Notes under the pieces: generated by a model
The model's database searches: none
What the model saw: only the letters and a program-made list of their open reading frames with translations
Told to the model about the DNA's origin: nothing
Position numbers and translations under genes: made by a program
Shown here: piece by piece, positions 17,427 to 26,823 of the stretch
How positions within the stretch are numbered: the first letter of the stretch is position 1
Layout: each line of letters begins with the position of its first letter
NCBI RefSeq assembly: GCF_025717515.1
Contig: NZ_JAJIRN010000004.1
Span: 434,001-498,000 of the forward strand
Origin: Roseateles oligotrophus
GTDB lineage: Bacteria; Pseudomonadota; Gammaproteobacteria; Burkholderiales; Burkholderiaceae_C
DNA length: 64,000 nt
Reading direction: 5' to 3'

Positions 17427-17845
17427 GTTCTGACATGGCTACCCTGCTCGCCGTTAGCAGAGCAGTATGGGGATCGCGCTAGAGCGACTCATTGCCGGCC
17501 CCTCCCCCCGATTTGCCAATCGCTCGGCCTAGTGACGAACACAGCCATGGCCGCCACGTCAAATCTTGGCGTTATTCGTCATTCTGCGAAAATTGGCGCC
17601 AGCTTGCCAAGCGTCTCAGGTGCCTCATGCGCTACAGCCGCCAAATGCTTCGCGCTCCCGAGGGGCAGAAACTCTCCATTTATCGACTTTCTCGAGCCCA
17701 CCTTGGCTTCAATGAACCACCCGGTTCCTCCCGCATCCCGCTGATTCGGCGCGAGCGGGATTCGTTCAGTTGGCGGACTTCGACCATGGTGTGGCCATTG
17801 GTGCGGGTAGAGATGACGGAGGTACCAAGGCCAGCGCCCGCGCGC
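17427..17845. other. Gene-free stretch
   Basis: About 420 nt between the terminator and the end of the SDR gene. Short open frames exist on both strands (for example 17680-17868 minus, 17415-17744 plus) but none has a recognisable domain, ribosome site or signal peptide. An inverted GC-rich element surrounds 17740-17765 (ATCCCGCTGATTCGG then GAGCGGGATTCG). I see no RNA gene. Confidence 0.5.
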
Positions 17846-18853
17846 TCAATACGCGGTCCAGCCCCCATCCGTCGCGAAAGCCGCGCCGGTCAGATTGGAG
17901 GCTTCGTTCGACAACATGAACAGCATCACCGCGACCTGCTCACCCACCGTCGCGGGGCGACGTTTGGAATCCGCATAGGCCATGATGCTTTGCGTCTTGA
18001 TGCTGCCCATGCCGGGGCCTTTAGCGGCCTTGCTCGCGGCCATCACGAGCTCGGTCGCGCGCGCCACCATCGGCGTGTCGGTCGCGGCCATATTGACCGA
18101 ATTGACGCGGATGCCGTAGGGTGCATAGTCGATCGCCGCATTGCGCGTCAGGCCGGTCACCGCATGCTTGCTGGCCACATAAGCGGGGTTGCCGGCCAGA
18201 CCGGTGAGCCCGGCGATCGAGCCCACATTGACGATCGCACCGCCGCGCCCCTGGGCCACCATCTGCTTGAGCTCCGCCCGCATGCTGCGAAACACGCCGG
18301 CCGAGTTGCTCAAAAAGACGCGGTCCCAATACTCGTCCGAGGCCTCATGGATGGGCGCGAAGATCAGCGATTTTTGCTTTGCGTAATCGATCGGATCGCC
18401 TGAGTACACACCGTCCATCACGCCGGCATTGTTGATGGCCAAATCCAGGCCGCCGAAGGTATCGACGGCCGTCTTGACCATCAGCTCGCAGGTCTTTGTC
18501 TCGCCGACATGGCCAGCCACAAACACGGCCTGGCCGCCCGCCGCCTTGATGCGCGCGATCGTCTGAGCACCCAGCTCCGGTATCCAGTCGACACCCACCA
18601 CATTGGCGCCTTCACGCGCGGCGCGGATCGCCGCCGCCTCGCCCATGCCGCGGGCGCAGCCGGTGATGATGATGGTCTTGCCCTTGAAACGGTCGGGCGT
18701 GAACTGGTCCTTAGGGATAGGCTCGATATCCTTCACCCCAACGCCGGCCTGCGGCTTGCCTTGAAACTGCGCCGACGCATTGCCGGACCCAGCGGCCGCG
18801 GCACCCGCAGCCGCCAACACCGCCACGCTCTTCATCAAATCACGACGTTCCAT
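17846..18853 (-). CDS. Short-chain dehydrogenase/reductase with export signal
   Basis: 335 residues from ATG 18853, with a GGGAG site. N-terminus MERRDLMKSVAVLAAAGAAA looks like a Tat or Sec signal ending near residue 32. Then a complete classical SDR: GCARGMGEA cofactor loop (about 68-76), NNAGVMDG, catalytic Ser in VGSIAG, YVASK (Tyr and Lys) and a C-terminal FATDGGWTAY. SDRs oxidise or reduce alcohols/ketones with NAD(P); an export signal is unusual because the cofactor would have to travel with the folded enzyme. It follows the porin gene by 37 nt, so the two are likely one operon. Substrate unknown. Confidence 0.88.
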   Translation of the reverse strand: MERRDLMKSVAVLAAAGAAAAGSGNASAQFQGKPQAGVGVKDIEPIPKDQFTPDRFKGKTIIITGCARGMGEAAAIRAAREGANVVGVDWIPELGAQTIARIKAAGGQAVFVAGHVGETKTCELMVKTAVDTFGGLDLAINNAGVMDGVYSGDPIDYAKQKSLIFAPIHEASDEYWDRVFLSNSAGVFRSMRAELKQMVAQGRGGAIVNVGSIAGLTGLAGNPAYVASKHAVTGLTRNAAIDYAPYGIRVNSVNMAATDTPMVARATELVMAASKAAKGPGMGSIKTQSIMAYADSKRRPATVGEQVAVMLFMLSNEASNLTGAAFATDGGWTAY

Positions 18854-18890
18854 TGCTAACTCCCTGTTGCTGTGGTTGAAAAAACTTGTC

Positions 18891-20591
18891 TCAATAGCCA
18901 ATCCGCACAAAGAACATGGTGCTGAGCCATGGGCTGGAATGCGAGCCCAGACCCTGATCGATCGCTTTGCCGGCATAGGTCGCGGCGATATGGCCCTGGA
19001 ACATCACGTTCCTGGAGTAGAAATACTTGGCCGTCAAATTGAGTTCCGTTCCAAGCTGCTTGGACTCCAACATGGACAGCGCCGGATTGCCGCCAATATT
19101 GGTCAACGAGTCCGCCTGGAAGAGCCAGAACTGCGGCACCAGCTCAATGTTCTGCTGCGGCTTCAGGCGCGCCTGCAGCCGGTGCGCGATCAGATTGGAA
19201 TCCTGAAAAATCTTGAAATGGTTGATGCCCTGCACCCAGGTTTCGCCATTGCCGCCCGACAGCAAGGGGTCCCAGCGCTCGAAACGCTCGCTGCCCGGTT
19301 TGTCGCCGGTGAAGCGGGCATAGCGATAGCTGAGCGTCGGTGACCAGGCGGCCTTGGCAAACACATAACCGAATTCGCCGAAATAGCCGAGCGCCTGCAT
19401 ATCGAATTTGCTGTGCGTCTGACGGGCAAACTCGGCGGCAATGAAGGGGCCCGCGCCGCCGCTGGGCGCCGGTTGCCAGCGAACGCGAAAGTCCAGCGCC
19501 CGCAAGCCCTCACGCTGCAACTGGCTGCTGCTGGTGTAGTAAGCCGCCTGCGACTTCGGCACCCGCAGCGCCATCACCCCGAGCGTGAAATCATTCAGCG
19601 CGGTGGTCTCGACATTGACGCCCTGAATTTGCGTCTTCGAGTCCACCTCCGGCAACTCGTCCGGGTCGATATGAAAGGCTTCGAGCTTCCAGTCGTTATA
19701 GGCCAGCCGCGCCAGCAGCACCTGGTCGCCCGCCCAGCGGGGATTCGACTGCAGCGCCGCCCGGTTCAAACCATTCTGGGCGGTGTTGACCAGCATCATG
19801 CCCTCACCGACGCTGAAACGTTGCCGTCCGGCCGAGAGGTTATAGACCAAACGGTCTCCCTGCTCGGAGGTGCTGCCGCCGACCAGCCCAACGAAAGCAT
19901 CTTCGATCGCCACATGGCTGCGCGTGCGGTCGGTGAACAGCTCCTGCCCGACCGAGCCGCTGGCGATGACGCTGGCGCCGCCATAGGCGTACAGCGTGTT
20001 CGAGAGCGGCGTGATGCCGTAGAGCCCGGCCTGCACAAAACCTTCCAGCCATTGGCTGTAGCCCTTGCCGGCCGCCTTGCCGACGGCAAAAGGATTGCCA
20101 TTGAGCATCAGGTCATTGCGGCCATACCAGGCATTGTTATTGCCGTAATACATGGCCAGCGTCTCGAGCTTGGCGCGCACCAAAGTGCCATTCGACTGAT
20201 ACAGGGTCGGGAACTGCGGGCTCGCCTCGGCTTGCGGCGCGGCGCCGTCGGCCAAGGTCACAGCCACGCGCAGCAGCACCCCGCCGGTGCTGCCGTTGAC
20301 GAGCTCGTGACTGGTGGAGCGGATCTCGGGCGAGCGCGACAAGCGCGCCAGCGCGGCGATCAAGCGGTCCTCGGAATAGCGGTTGCTGGGGTAGGCCGCC
20401 AGCGTACGCCTGACCAGGTCCTCCACGCGCGAGTTCAGTGCCAGGTCTGGGCTGGGATTGCTGATCGTGACCTGAACGGACTCGATCCTTTGATGCTCAA
20501 AGGGCTCGGTTCGGACCTGCGCCAGCGCGGGCAGTGGAGAAGCCAAACTGCCAAATAGAGCGGTACAAAGAAGAAGATACTTGCTGCGCAT
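18891..20591 (-). CDS. Outer-membrane porin, alginate-export-domain type
   Basis: 566 residues from ATG 20591 (MRSKYLLLCTALFGSLASPL, signal peptide). After a short domain (about 35-115: VQVTISNPSPDLALNSRVEDL and an Arg/Ala-rich helix) resembling a small periplasmic alpha/beta domain, the bulk is a barrel with the alginate-export family features: repeated aromatic strands, KYFYSRNVMFQGHIAATYAG, and a terminal strand PWLSTMFFVRIGY ending in an aromatic residue. Such porins move anionic sugars or other small organics. It is the first gene of a probable two-gene operon with the exported SDR. The substrate is not predictable. Confidence 0.75.
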   Translation of the reverse strand: MRSKYLLLCTALFGSLASPLPALAQVRTEPFEHQRIESVQVTISNPSPDLALNSRVEDLVRRTLAAYPSNRYSEDRLIAALARLSRSPEIRSTSHELVNGSTGGVLLRVAVTLADGAAPQAEASPQFPTLYQSNGTLVRAKLETLAMYYGNNNAWYGRNDLMLNGNPFAVGKAAGKGYSQWLEGFVQAGLYGITPLSNTLYAYGGASVIASGSVGQELFTDRTRSHVAIEDAFVGLVGGSTSEQGDRLVYNLSAGRQRFSVGEGMMLVNTAQNGLNRAALQSNPRWAGDQVLLARLAYNDWKLEAFHIDPDELPEVDSKTQIQGVNVETTALNDFTLGVMALRVPKSQAAYYTSSSQLQREGLRALDFRVRWQPAPSGGAGPFIAAEFARQTHSKFDMQALGYFGEFGYVFAKAAWSPTLSYRYARFTGDKPGSERFERWDPLLSGGNGETWVQGINHFKIFQDSNLIAHRLQARLKPQQNIELVPQFWLFQADSLTNIGGNPALSMLESKQLGTELNLTAKYFYSRNVMFQGHIAATYAGKAIDQGLGSHSSPWLSTMFFVRIGY

Positions 20592-20684
20592 GAAATGCCA
20601 TGAGTGTTTGTTTTTGCTTGCTGGCACTATCGCATAAAGTCATTTCAACTCAGCCGAATCTCATGGTTTGGATCAGGGTTTGGA

Positions 20685-22148
20685 TCAGGGTTTGGCCGGC
20701 TCGCCGATGAGCCGGCGCAGCGCCGGAATCAACAGCACCAGCACCCCCCCCACCGCCACGCTGCCCGCGCCCAGCTGCGTGAACAGCGCGCTATAGGCCG
20801 GGTTGCTGATCAAGGCGGTGCTGTCGGCCGGCTGCGCCACCATGCCGGAAAAGTCGGCCGCGAACAGCGAGGCCAGACCCGTCACCAGCATCCAGCTGCC
20901 CATCATCACGCCCTGGTACTGGCGCGGTGCCAGGCGGCCAATCATCGCGTAGCCAACCGGCGAGATCAGCAGCTCACCGACACTTTGTAAAACATAACTG
21001 GTAAATAGCCAGGAGAAGGCAACTTGACCCTGTCCGTCCGCCAGCGCGATGCCGAGCGGCAAGGCCAGGAAGCCCAGGCCCATCAGCACCAGCGAGGCGG
21101 CGAACTGCTGCGGAATATCGACCGGCCAGCCCCGCTCGCGCAGCCGCGCGAACCAGGCCGCCAGCAGCGGCCCGCCGATCACGATCACCAGCGTATTGAT
21201 GTTTTGCACCCATTGCGGTGCGATCACAACACCGAACAACTCCAGGCGCACATTGCCGACCGCAAACAGCTGCAGGCCGCTTGGCGCCATCTGGTAGAGC
21301 GACCAGAACATCAACGAGCCCAGGGTCAGAATCAGATAGGCCCACATGCGCCGGCGCTCGGCCTCAAGCGGATGTTTGATGGTGATGAACACCAGCGCGG
21401 CTGCAACCAGCGCACAAATCCCCTTCAGCAAGGTGTCGGTGTCCTTGGGGTTTTGCAGCAGCAACCACAGCACCGGCACCAGGCCCAGCAAGATTGCCAC
21501 ACCGACAACAAAGCGCAGGCGGAACTGCGCCGTGCTGACCTGCATCAGCGGCGTATCCAGATCGGCCAAGGTCCTCCAAAAAATCGCCGAAAGCACAATC
21601 GCCAGCAAGCCGCCGACGGTGGCGAAGATGAACAGGCTGCTGTAGCTCTCGCTCAGCTGGTAATGCCCGGCCATCGTGAAGCCGATGAAAAAGCCGATAT
21701 TCATGCCGGCGTAATTCCACAGAAACGCGCCCTCGCGCAAACTGTCCTCGGGCGCAAAGCGCTGGGTCAGCATCATGTTCAGGCAGGTCACATTGAGACC
21801 ACTGCCGACCAGAAACAGCGCCAGCCCCCAGTAAAGCAAGGCGCTGGTGCCGCCGGCAATCGCGGCGCAGCCCAGCACCTGCAGCACCATGCCGCCGACA
21901 AAGAGGTTGCGGTTGCTCAAGAAACGCCCGCCCAGATAACCGCCGAACAAATGCAGGCCGTAATTGAAGGCGCCGAACACGCCCATCATCAGCGCCGCCT
22001 GCTCAGGCGGGAAGCGCAGGTGCTTGGTCATATAGAGCACCAGGCTGGAATACAGCACCGCATAGGCCAGCGTGGCGAACATCTGCACGAAGAAGAGCAC
22101 AGCCGAGCCGGCAGGGATGCGGGCCAAGAAGCCAGGTTTGGATAACAA
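20685..22148 (-). CDS. POT/PTR family proton-dependent oligopeptide transporter
   Basis: About 487 residues from a TTG at 22148 (LLSKPGFLARIP); no ATG exists in frame upstream of the first helix, and a GTG at 22277 would add 43 non-family residues. Twelve or more hydrophobic segments are visible, with the family patterns FGAFNYGLHLFGGYLGGRFL (helices 2-3) and LLISPVGYAMIGRLAPRQYQ. The E-x-x-E-R/K motif usual in helix 1 is replaced (FFVQMFATLAY), as in divergent family members. It would import di/tripeptides with protons. It is divergent from the M13 peptidase gene, which suits peptide turnover. A G8 run on the coding strand lies near the 3' end (about 20744). Confidence 0.85.
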   Translation of the reverse strand: MLSKPGFLARIPAGSAVLFFVQMFATLAYAVLYSSLVLYMTKHLRFPPEQAALMMGVFGAFNYGLHLFGGYLGGRFLSNRNLFVGGMVLQVLGCAAIAGGTSALLYWGLALFLVGSGLNVTCLNMMLTQRFAPEDSLREGAFLWNYAGMNIGFFIGFTMAGHYQLSESYSSLFIFATVGGLLAIVLSAIFWRTLADLDTPLMQVSTAQFRLRFVVGVAILLGLVPVLWLLLQNPKDTDTLLKGICALVAAALVFITIKHPLEAERRRMWAYLILTLGSLMFWSLYQMAPSGLQLFAVGNVRLELFGVVIAPQWVQNINTLVIVIGGPLLAAWFARLRERGWPVDIPQQFAASLVLMGLGFLALPLGIALADGQGQVAFSWLFTSYVLQSVGELLISPVGYAMIGRLAPRQYQGVMMGSWMLVTGLASLFAADFSGMVAQPADSTALISNPAYSALFTQLGAGSVAVGGVLVLLIPALRRLIGEPAKP

Positions 22149-22390
22149 GATAAGTTCCGAAAAGTTAGGCGTTTGGCTTGGCCATTTTGTGGCCTTGCCG
22201 GCGCAATTCTCGCTGCCATTCAGGCAAGCGGATTCGCCCCACCCGATCGAAGGCTCAAACCTGGCACTCGGCGCCACTCATCCCCGCCCCTTGCCGCTCG
22301 GCACCTTTTTTACGCAAGCGCATCACTTGTCGAGACATTAGCGGCACCGGTCACCCTTCAGCCCTCTACCTTTTTGACAAGAAAGCCCTC

Positions 22391-24436
22391 ATGAAACCCA
22401 TGCACTTCCTCAAGCTCGGCAGCCTCGCCCTCTTGCTTCAATGCGCCGGCTACGCCACGCAGGTTCAGGCTGCGCAGGTCGCTCAAGTCCAGTCAGGCCT
22501 GAACCTGCCCGGCTTCGATCAAACCGTACGCGCTCAAGACGATCTCTATCGCCACAGCAGCGGCGCATGGCTGCGAGACACCGCCATCCCTGCCGACACG
22601 GCCGATATCACCGGCGTCGATATGCCGGCGGTGGTGGACCAGCGCATCCGCAACATCCTGCAAGAACTCGCAGCTAAGCCGCAGGCCAAGGGGAGCAGCG
22701 CCAAGAAGATCGGCGACTACTACGCCGCCTATCTCGACACCGCCGCCATCGACAAGGCGGGCCTCGCTCCCATCAAGCCGTTGCTGGCCGAGATTGCCGC
22801 GATCAAGACCCCGCAGCAACTGGCCGCCTGGGCCGGCCGCGCCCAAGGTCAAATCCAGACCCCGATCTGGCTCTGGGGTGGCTTTGCCGACTTCATGAAC
22901 CCGGGCCTGAACCGCGTGATGGCCTGGCAAGGTGGTTTGGGCCTGCCTGACCGCGACTATTACCTCAAGCTTGACGACGCCCAGTTCGCCAAGGCGCGCA
23001 CCGCCTATCTGACTTATCTGACCCAAATGGCCAAGCTCGCCGGGCTGCCAAAGCCGGCCGAGCTGGCCCAGCGCGTGCTGAGCCTGGAGACTCGCCTGGC
23101 CCAAGCGCACACCCCCTTGAGCGAGGCGCGCAACCCCGCCAAGATGTACAACCCTCTGTCGGCCGCAGAGCTGATGGGCAAAGCCCCCGGCTTCGACTGG
23201 CAGGCTTTCATGGCCGCCGCCAAGATCTCCAGCGAGGACAAGGTCACCGTCACCCAGCTGGACACGGCAATAGCCACCGCACGGCTCTTCGCCGAGCTGC
23301 CGCTGGCCGATTGGCAGGCCTACTTCACGCTGCGCAGCCTGGGCGCGGCCGCGCAGGTCTTGCCACAGGGTTTTCGGGCTGCGCATTTTGCTTTCCACGG
23401 CAAGGCCGTCACCGGCGCACAAGCCGACCGGCCGCGTGCCCAGCGCGCCTTGGAGCAAGTCAGCGAGGCCATGAACGAAGCCTTGGCCGAGCAATATGTA
23501 GCGCGCCACTTCCCGGCCGCACACAAGCAAAAGGTCGAAACCATCTACCAGAACGTGCTGGCCGCCTACCAGCGCCTGATGGCGGAAAACAGCTGGATGG
23601 AGCCCGCCACCAAGGCGGCCGCGCTGGACAAGCTGTCCAAGTACAAGGCCAAGATCGGCCACCCGGACCAGTGGCGCGACTACAGCGGCTTGGAGGTTCG
23701 CGCCGGCGACGCGTTCGGCAACCAGCAACGAGCCAAGCGATTCGACTGGGCGCACAAGGCAGCCGCGGCCGGCAAGCCTATGGACCGCAAGGCTTGGCCG
23801 ATGTCGCCACTGGAGGTCAACGCCTTCTACGATCCGTCCGGCAACGAAATCAATTTGACGGCCGGTTTTCTGCAAGCCCCGCTGTTCGAGATGGAGGCCG
23901 ATGACGCGGCCAACTATGGCGGCATCGGCATGCAGATCGGCCATGAGATCAGCCATGGTTTCGACAATATGGGCGCCCAATTCGATGGCGACGGCGTGAT
24001 GAAACAGTGGTGGACCGAGGCCGACCGCAAGGCCTTCGAGGCGCTCGGCGCCAGACTGGTGGCGCAGTTCAACGCGCTTGAGGCGCTGCCGGGCAAGCAC
24101 GTCAATGGCGAGCTGACCCTGCCGGAGAACATGGCCGATCTGATCGGCCTGCAAATCGCCTTCAAGGCCTACCAGGCCAGCCTGGGCGGCAAACCAGCTC
24201 CGGTGATTGACGGCTATACCGGTGAGCAGCGCTTCTTCTTGAGCTTCGCGCAAAGCTGGCGCGGCAAGCGCCGCGATGAGTTGACGCTGCAACTGTTGAG
24301 CTCGGACACGCATTCGCCGAGGGAATTCCGCGCCAATGCTCCGGCGCAGAATGTCGATGGCTTCCACGAAGCCTTCGGCACCCAAGCCGGCGACAAAATG
24401 TTCAAGCCCGCCGCCGAGCGTGTGCGTCTGTGGTGA
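22391..24436 (+). CDS. M13 family (neprilysin/PepO-type) zinc metallopeptidase
   Basis: 681 residues from ATG 22391, with signal peptide MKPMHFLKLGSLALLLQCAG ending at VQAAQ. Zinc site: HEISH (His518, Glu519, His522) and the third ligand Glu579 in LPENMADLIG; the substrate-binding VNAFYDPSGNEI is present, and the C-terminus ends RVRLW as in bacterial members. M13 enzymes cut peptides of up to about 40 residues. Periplasmic location and the divergent peptide transporter suggest joint peptide scavenging. Upstream in-frame extension to 22178 is rejected as it precedes the signal peptide. Confidence 0.95.
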   Translation: MKPMHFLKLGSLALLLQCAGYATQVQAAQVAQVQSGLNLPGFDQTVRAQDDLYRHSSGAWLRDTAIPADTADITGVDMPAVVDQRIRNILQELAAKPQAKGSSAKKIGDYYAAYLDTAAIDKAGLAPIKPLLAEIAAIKTPQQLAAWAGRAQGQIQTPIWLWGGFADFMNPGLNRVMAWQGGLGLPDRDYYLKLDDAQFAKARTAYLTYLTQMAKLAGLPKPAELAQRVLSLETRLAQAHTPLSEARNPAKMYNPLSAAELMGKAPGFDWQAFMAAAKISSEDKVTVTQLDTAIATARLFAELPLADWQAYFTLRSLGAAAQVLPQGFRAAHFAFHGKAVTGAQADRPRAQRALEQVSEAMNEALAEQYVARHFPAAHKQKVETIYQNVLAAYQRLMAENSWMEPATKAAALDKLSKYKAKIGHPDQWRDYSGLEVRAGDAFGNQQRAKRFDWAHKAAAAGKPMDRKAWPMSPLEVNAFYDPSGNEINLTAGFLQAPLFEMEADDAANYGGIGMQIGHEISHGFDNMGAQFDGDGVMKQWWTEADRKAFEALGARLVAQFNALEALPGKHVNGELTLPENMADLIGLQIAFKAYQASLGGKPAPVIDGYTGEQRFFLSFAQSWRGKRRDELTLQLLSSDTHSPREFRANAPAQNVDGFHEAFGTQAGDKMFKPAAERVRLW

Positions 24437-24483
24437 GCCCGACAATCCGCTTGTCTCTTAGTTAATTTGAAACCAAACCCAAG

Positions 24484-25560
24484 ATGAAGTTCTTCCCCCG
24501 CGAGCGGCAGTTCTGGCTCTATCACGGCGCGGCCATGGGCTTCATCGCTGCGGTGACGCTGCTCAGCATCCTCTTGTTCGGCCGGCTGGATGGACTCAAC
24601 CTAGCCAACACCTTGGCCTGGATGCCCCCCTATACGCTGGCGGTGCTGGGCTTTCGCTGGCTCTATCTGCGGCGCGGCTGGGCAGCCTTGGTGATGGGGC
24701 GGCTGATCCCTATCGTCATCGGCTACAGCCTTCTGAGCGGGGTCGCCGTGATAGCGGTGGTGGCGGCCATGGTGATGCCGTTTTTCTGGGCGCAGATCAG
24801 CGGCGGGCGGGCGGATTTCAAGACTGGCGACTTCTTGCTGCGCAACATCCTCAGCAATGGTCTGCAGGCCCAGCTCTTCATCAGCGCCTGGGCTTTCGTC
24901 TACATCAGCGCGGCGGCAGCGCAGCGCGCCCGCGAGGGCGAGCTGCAGAACTTGCGCCTGCAGATGAGTTTGAAGGCCGCTCAACTGAGCAGTTTGACCA
25001 ACCAGCTCAAGCCGCATTTCCTGTTCAACGCGCTGAACAATATCCGCTTCATGATTCATGAAGACGGGGGGCGTGCCGACGCGATGATCGTGGCCTTGTC
25101 CGAGCTGCTGCGCTATTCGCTGGAGAGCAGCCAGCAAAGCAAGACCCGACTGAGCCAGGAGTTAGCGATCATCGAGGCTTATGTCGCGATCATGCGCACC
25201 CAAATGGAGGACCGCTTGGATTTCAGGCACAGCGTGCCGCCCGCGCTGCTGGGCTGCTTGTTGCCGCCCATGGTCGTGCAACTGCTGGTCGAGAACGCGA
25301 TCAAGCATGGCCTCGACCATTTGCCCCAGGGCGGCACGCTCAGCGTTGAAGCGATCGACGCCGGCGACAGCCTTTTGCTCAGAGTTGGCAATGACGCGCC
25401 GCTGAATGCCGCCACCTCGCCCCCAGGTCTGGGCCTGGGCCTGGCCAATATCGAGCGGCGCCTGCATCTGCTCTACGGCGAGCGCGCGGCGCTCACCGTC
25501 ATGGCGACGGCCGGCCATTTCCAGGTCGAGCTCAGCCTGCCCAAGGAGTTCAGCCGATGA
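24484..25560 (+). CDS. LytS/YehU-type sensor histidine kinase
   Basis: 358 residues. Four hydrophobic segments (about 15-32, 42-60, 72-104, 125-146) form the sensor, then a linker helix, the His_kinase box LTNQLKPHFLFNALNN with phospho-acceptor His178, and a HATPase domain with LLVENAIKHGL and GLGLGLANI. It is the partner of the LytTR regulator, whose start overlaps its stop by 4 nt. The stimulus is unknown; this kinase class usually reads membrane or peptide signals. Confidence 0.93.
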   Translation: MKFFPRERQFWLYHGAAMGFIAAVTLLSILLFGRLDGLNLANTLAWMPPYTLAVLGFRWLYLRRGWAALVMGRLIPIVIGYSLLSGVAVIAVVAAMVMPFFWAQISGGRADFKTGDFLLRNILSNGLQAQLFISAWAFVYISAAAAQRAREGELQNLRLQMSLKAAQLSSLTNQLKPHFLFNALNNIRFMIHEDGGRADAMIVALSELLRYSLESSQQSKTRLSQELAIIEAYVAIMRTQMEDRLDFRHSVPPALLGCLLPPMVVQLLVENAIKHGLDHLPQGGTLSVEAIDAGDSLLLRVGNDAPLNAATSPPGLGLGLANIERRLHLLYGERAALTVMATAGHFQVELSLPKEFSR

Positions 25561-26312
25561 GAACAAGCAAACTAAGAGCCCTGGTGATCGAGGATTCGCG
25601 CCTGGCCCGCGAAGGCCTGGTGCGCATGCTGGGCGCCTTTACCGACCAGATCGAGGTCTTGGGCCAGGCCGACAACGCCGATAACGCGCGCATCCTGATC
25701 GAGCAGCTGCGGCCTGATCTGCTTTTTCTCGACATCCACATGCCCGGCGACAGCGGCTTCGAGCTACTCGAAAAGCTCGACTACACGCCGCGCATCGTGT
25801 TCACCACCGCCTTCTCCGAGCACGCGATCCGCTCCTTCGACTTCAACACGGTCGACTACCTGCTCAAGCCGATCAGCCCGCTGCGACTGGCGCAGGCGGT
25901 GGCCAAGCTGAGCAGCGAACCAGACGCCGAGCCCGCCCCTGCGCTGGAGGCCAAGCCGGCGCTGGACCTCAATAGCAAAATTTTCATCAAGGACGGTGAC
26001 CATTGCCACTTGCTCGCGCTGCCCTCGATTCTCTACATTGAGAGCTGCAAAAACTATGTGCGGGTTTTTTTCACTCAGCCCGCGGGCGACACCAAGAATG
26101 CCTATGTTAAAAAGTCGCTGAACCAGATTGAGGACCGCTTGCCGGCGCAGCTGTTTTTTCGCGCCAGCCGGCAGCATCTGGTCAACCTGCAAGCCATCAA
26201 AGCGATCGCGGAGTCAATTCGCGAGGGCTTTGAGATCACCATGATCGACGGCAAGCGCCTGGAGGTCTCGCGCCGCAATGCGGCCGAACTGAAGGAGCTG
26301 CTGAGTTTTTGA
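25557..26312 (+). CDS. LytTR family response regulator
   Basis: 251 residues. Receiver domain with acidic pocket IEDS (11-14) and phosphorylation site Asp59 in LLFLDIHMPG, switch and Lys motifs FTTAFSEHAI and YLLKPI. Residues about 140-250 are a LytTR DNA-binding domain (SILYIESCKNYVRVFF, FFRASRQHLVN). It pairs with the upstream kinase (ATGA overlap) and is followed 22 nt later by DinB and CPBP genes, probably co-transcribed. Confidence 0.94.
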   Translation: MRTSKLRALVIEDSRLAREGLVRMLGAFTDQIEVLGQADNADNARILIEQLRPDLLFLDIHMPGDSGFELLEKLDYTPRIVFTTAFSEHAIRSFDFNTVDYLLKPISPLRLAQAVAKLSSEPDAEPAPALEAKPALDLNSKIFIKDGDHCHLLALPSILYIESCKNYVRVFFTQPAGDTKNAYVKKSLNQIEDRLPAQLFFRASRQHLVNLQAIKAIAESIREGFEITMIDGKRLEVSRRNAAELKELLSF

Positions 26313-26334
26313 ACCCGCCAAGCCCTACAAAGCC

Positions 26335-26823
26335 ATGTCCATCAAACCGCTGCTGCTCAAGCTGATCGCCTTCAAGACCTGGGCGAATGACGATCTATTC
26401 CCACTGGTGCTGGGCCTGAACAAAGACAGCCAGGCGCAAGAGCGGCATAACGCCACCCGCGTGCTGAACCATATCTATGTGGTCGACAAGATTTTTCACG
26501 GCAATCTGCAGCGCCAGGCGCATGGCTACAGCGGCCTGAACACGCCGGAAACCCCGGCGCTGGACGATTTGTTCAGAGCCCAGCAGGCGGCCGACCAGTG
26601 GCTGGACCGTTATGTGGACGGACTCAGCGACGCCGAACTGGCCGAAGCGGTGGACTTTACTTTCGTTGACAGCAAGTCCGGCCGCATGACGCGCGCCGAG
26701 ATGCTGATGCACCTGATCACGCATGGCGGCTATCACCGCGGCGCGGTCGGGCGGATCTTGTTCCAGGCCGGCGTACAGCCGCCGCCCGAGACCTTGACGA
26801 CATTCATGCACCGCGCGCCGTGA
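26335..26823 (+). CDS. DinB family protein
   Basis: 162 residues, four-helix DinB/YfiT-like fold. Candidate metal ligands are His in LNHIYVVDKIFHG and the pair in HLITHGGYHRGAVG (about 130-143). These proteins are metal-dependent hydrolases or thiol S-transferases of mostly unknown substrate. It lies between the LytTR regulator and a CPBP protease and overlaps the latter by 4 nt (GTGA). Confidence 0.88.
   Translation: MSIKPLLLKLIAFKTWANDDLFPLVLGLNKDSQAQERHNATRVLNHIYVVDKIFHGNLQRQAHGYSGLNTPETPALDDLFRAQQAADQWLDRYVDGLSDAELAEAVDFTFVDSKSGRMTRAEMLMHLITHGGYHRGAVGRILFQAGVQPPPETLTTFMHRAP

Noticed and set aside
17427-17845. tRNA or small RNA in the gene-free stretch
   Set aside because: GGTTCC-like text is present, but no cloverleaf can be folded and no promoter/terminator pair surrounds it.
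17492-18403. 303-codon plus-strand frame over the SDR 3' half
   Set aside because: The SDR catalytic motifs are on the minus strand; this frame shows only antisense bias.
22493-24445. 650-codon open frame antisense to the M13 peptidase
   Set aside because: Composition is leucine/glycine/histidine/glutamine-rich noise typical of antisense frames; the peptidase has all catalytic motifs.
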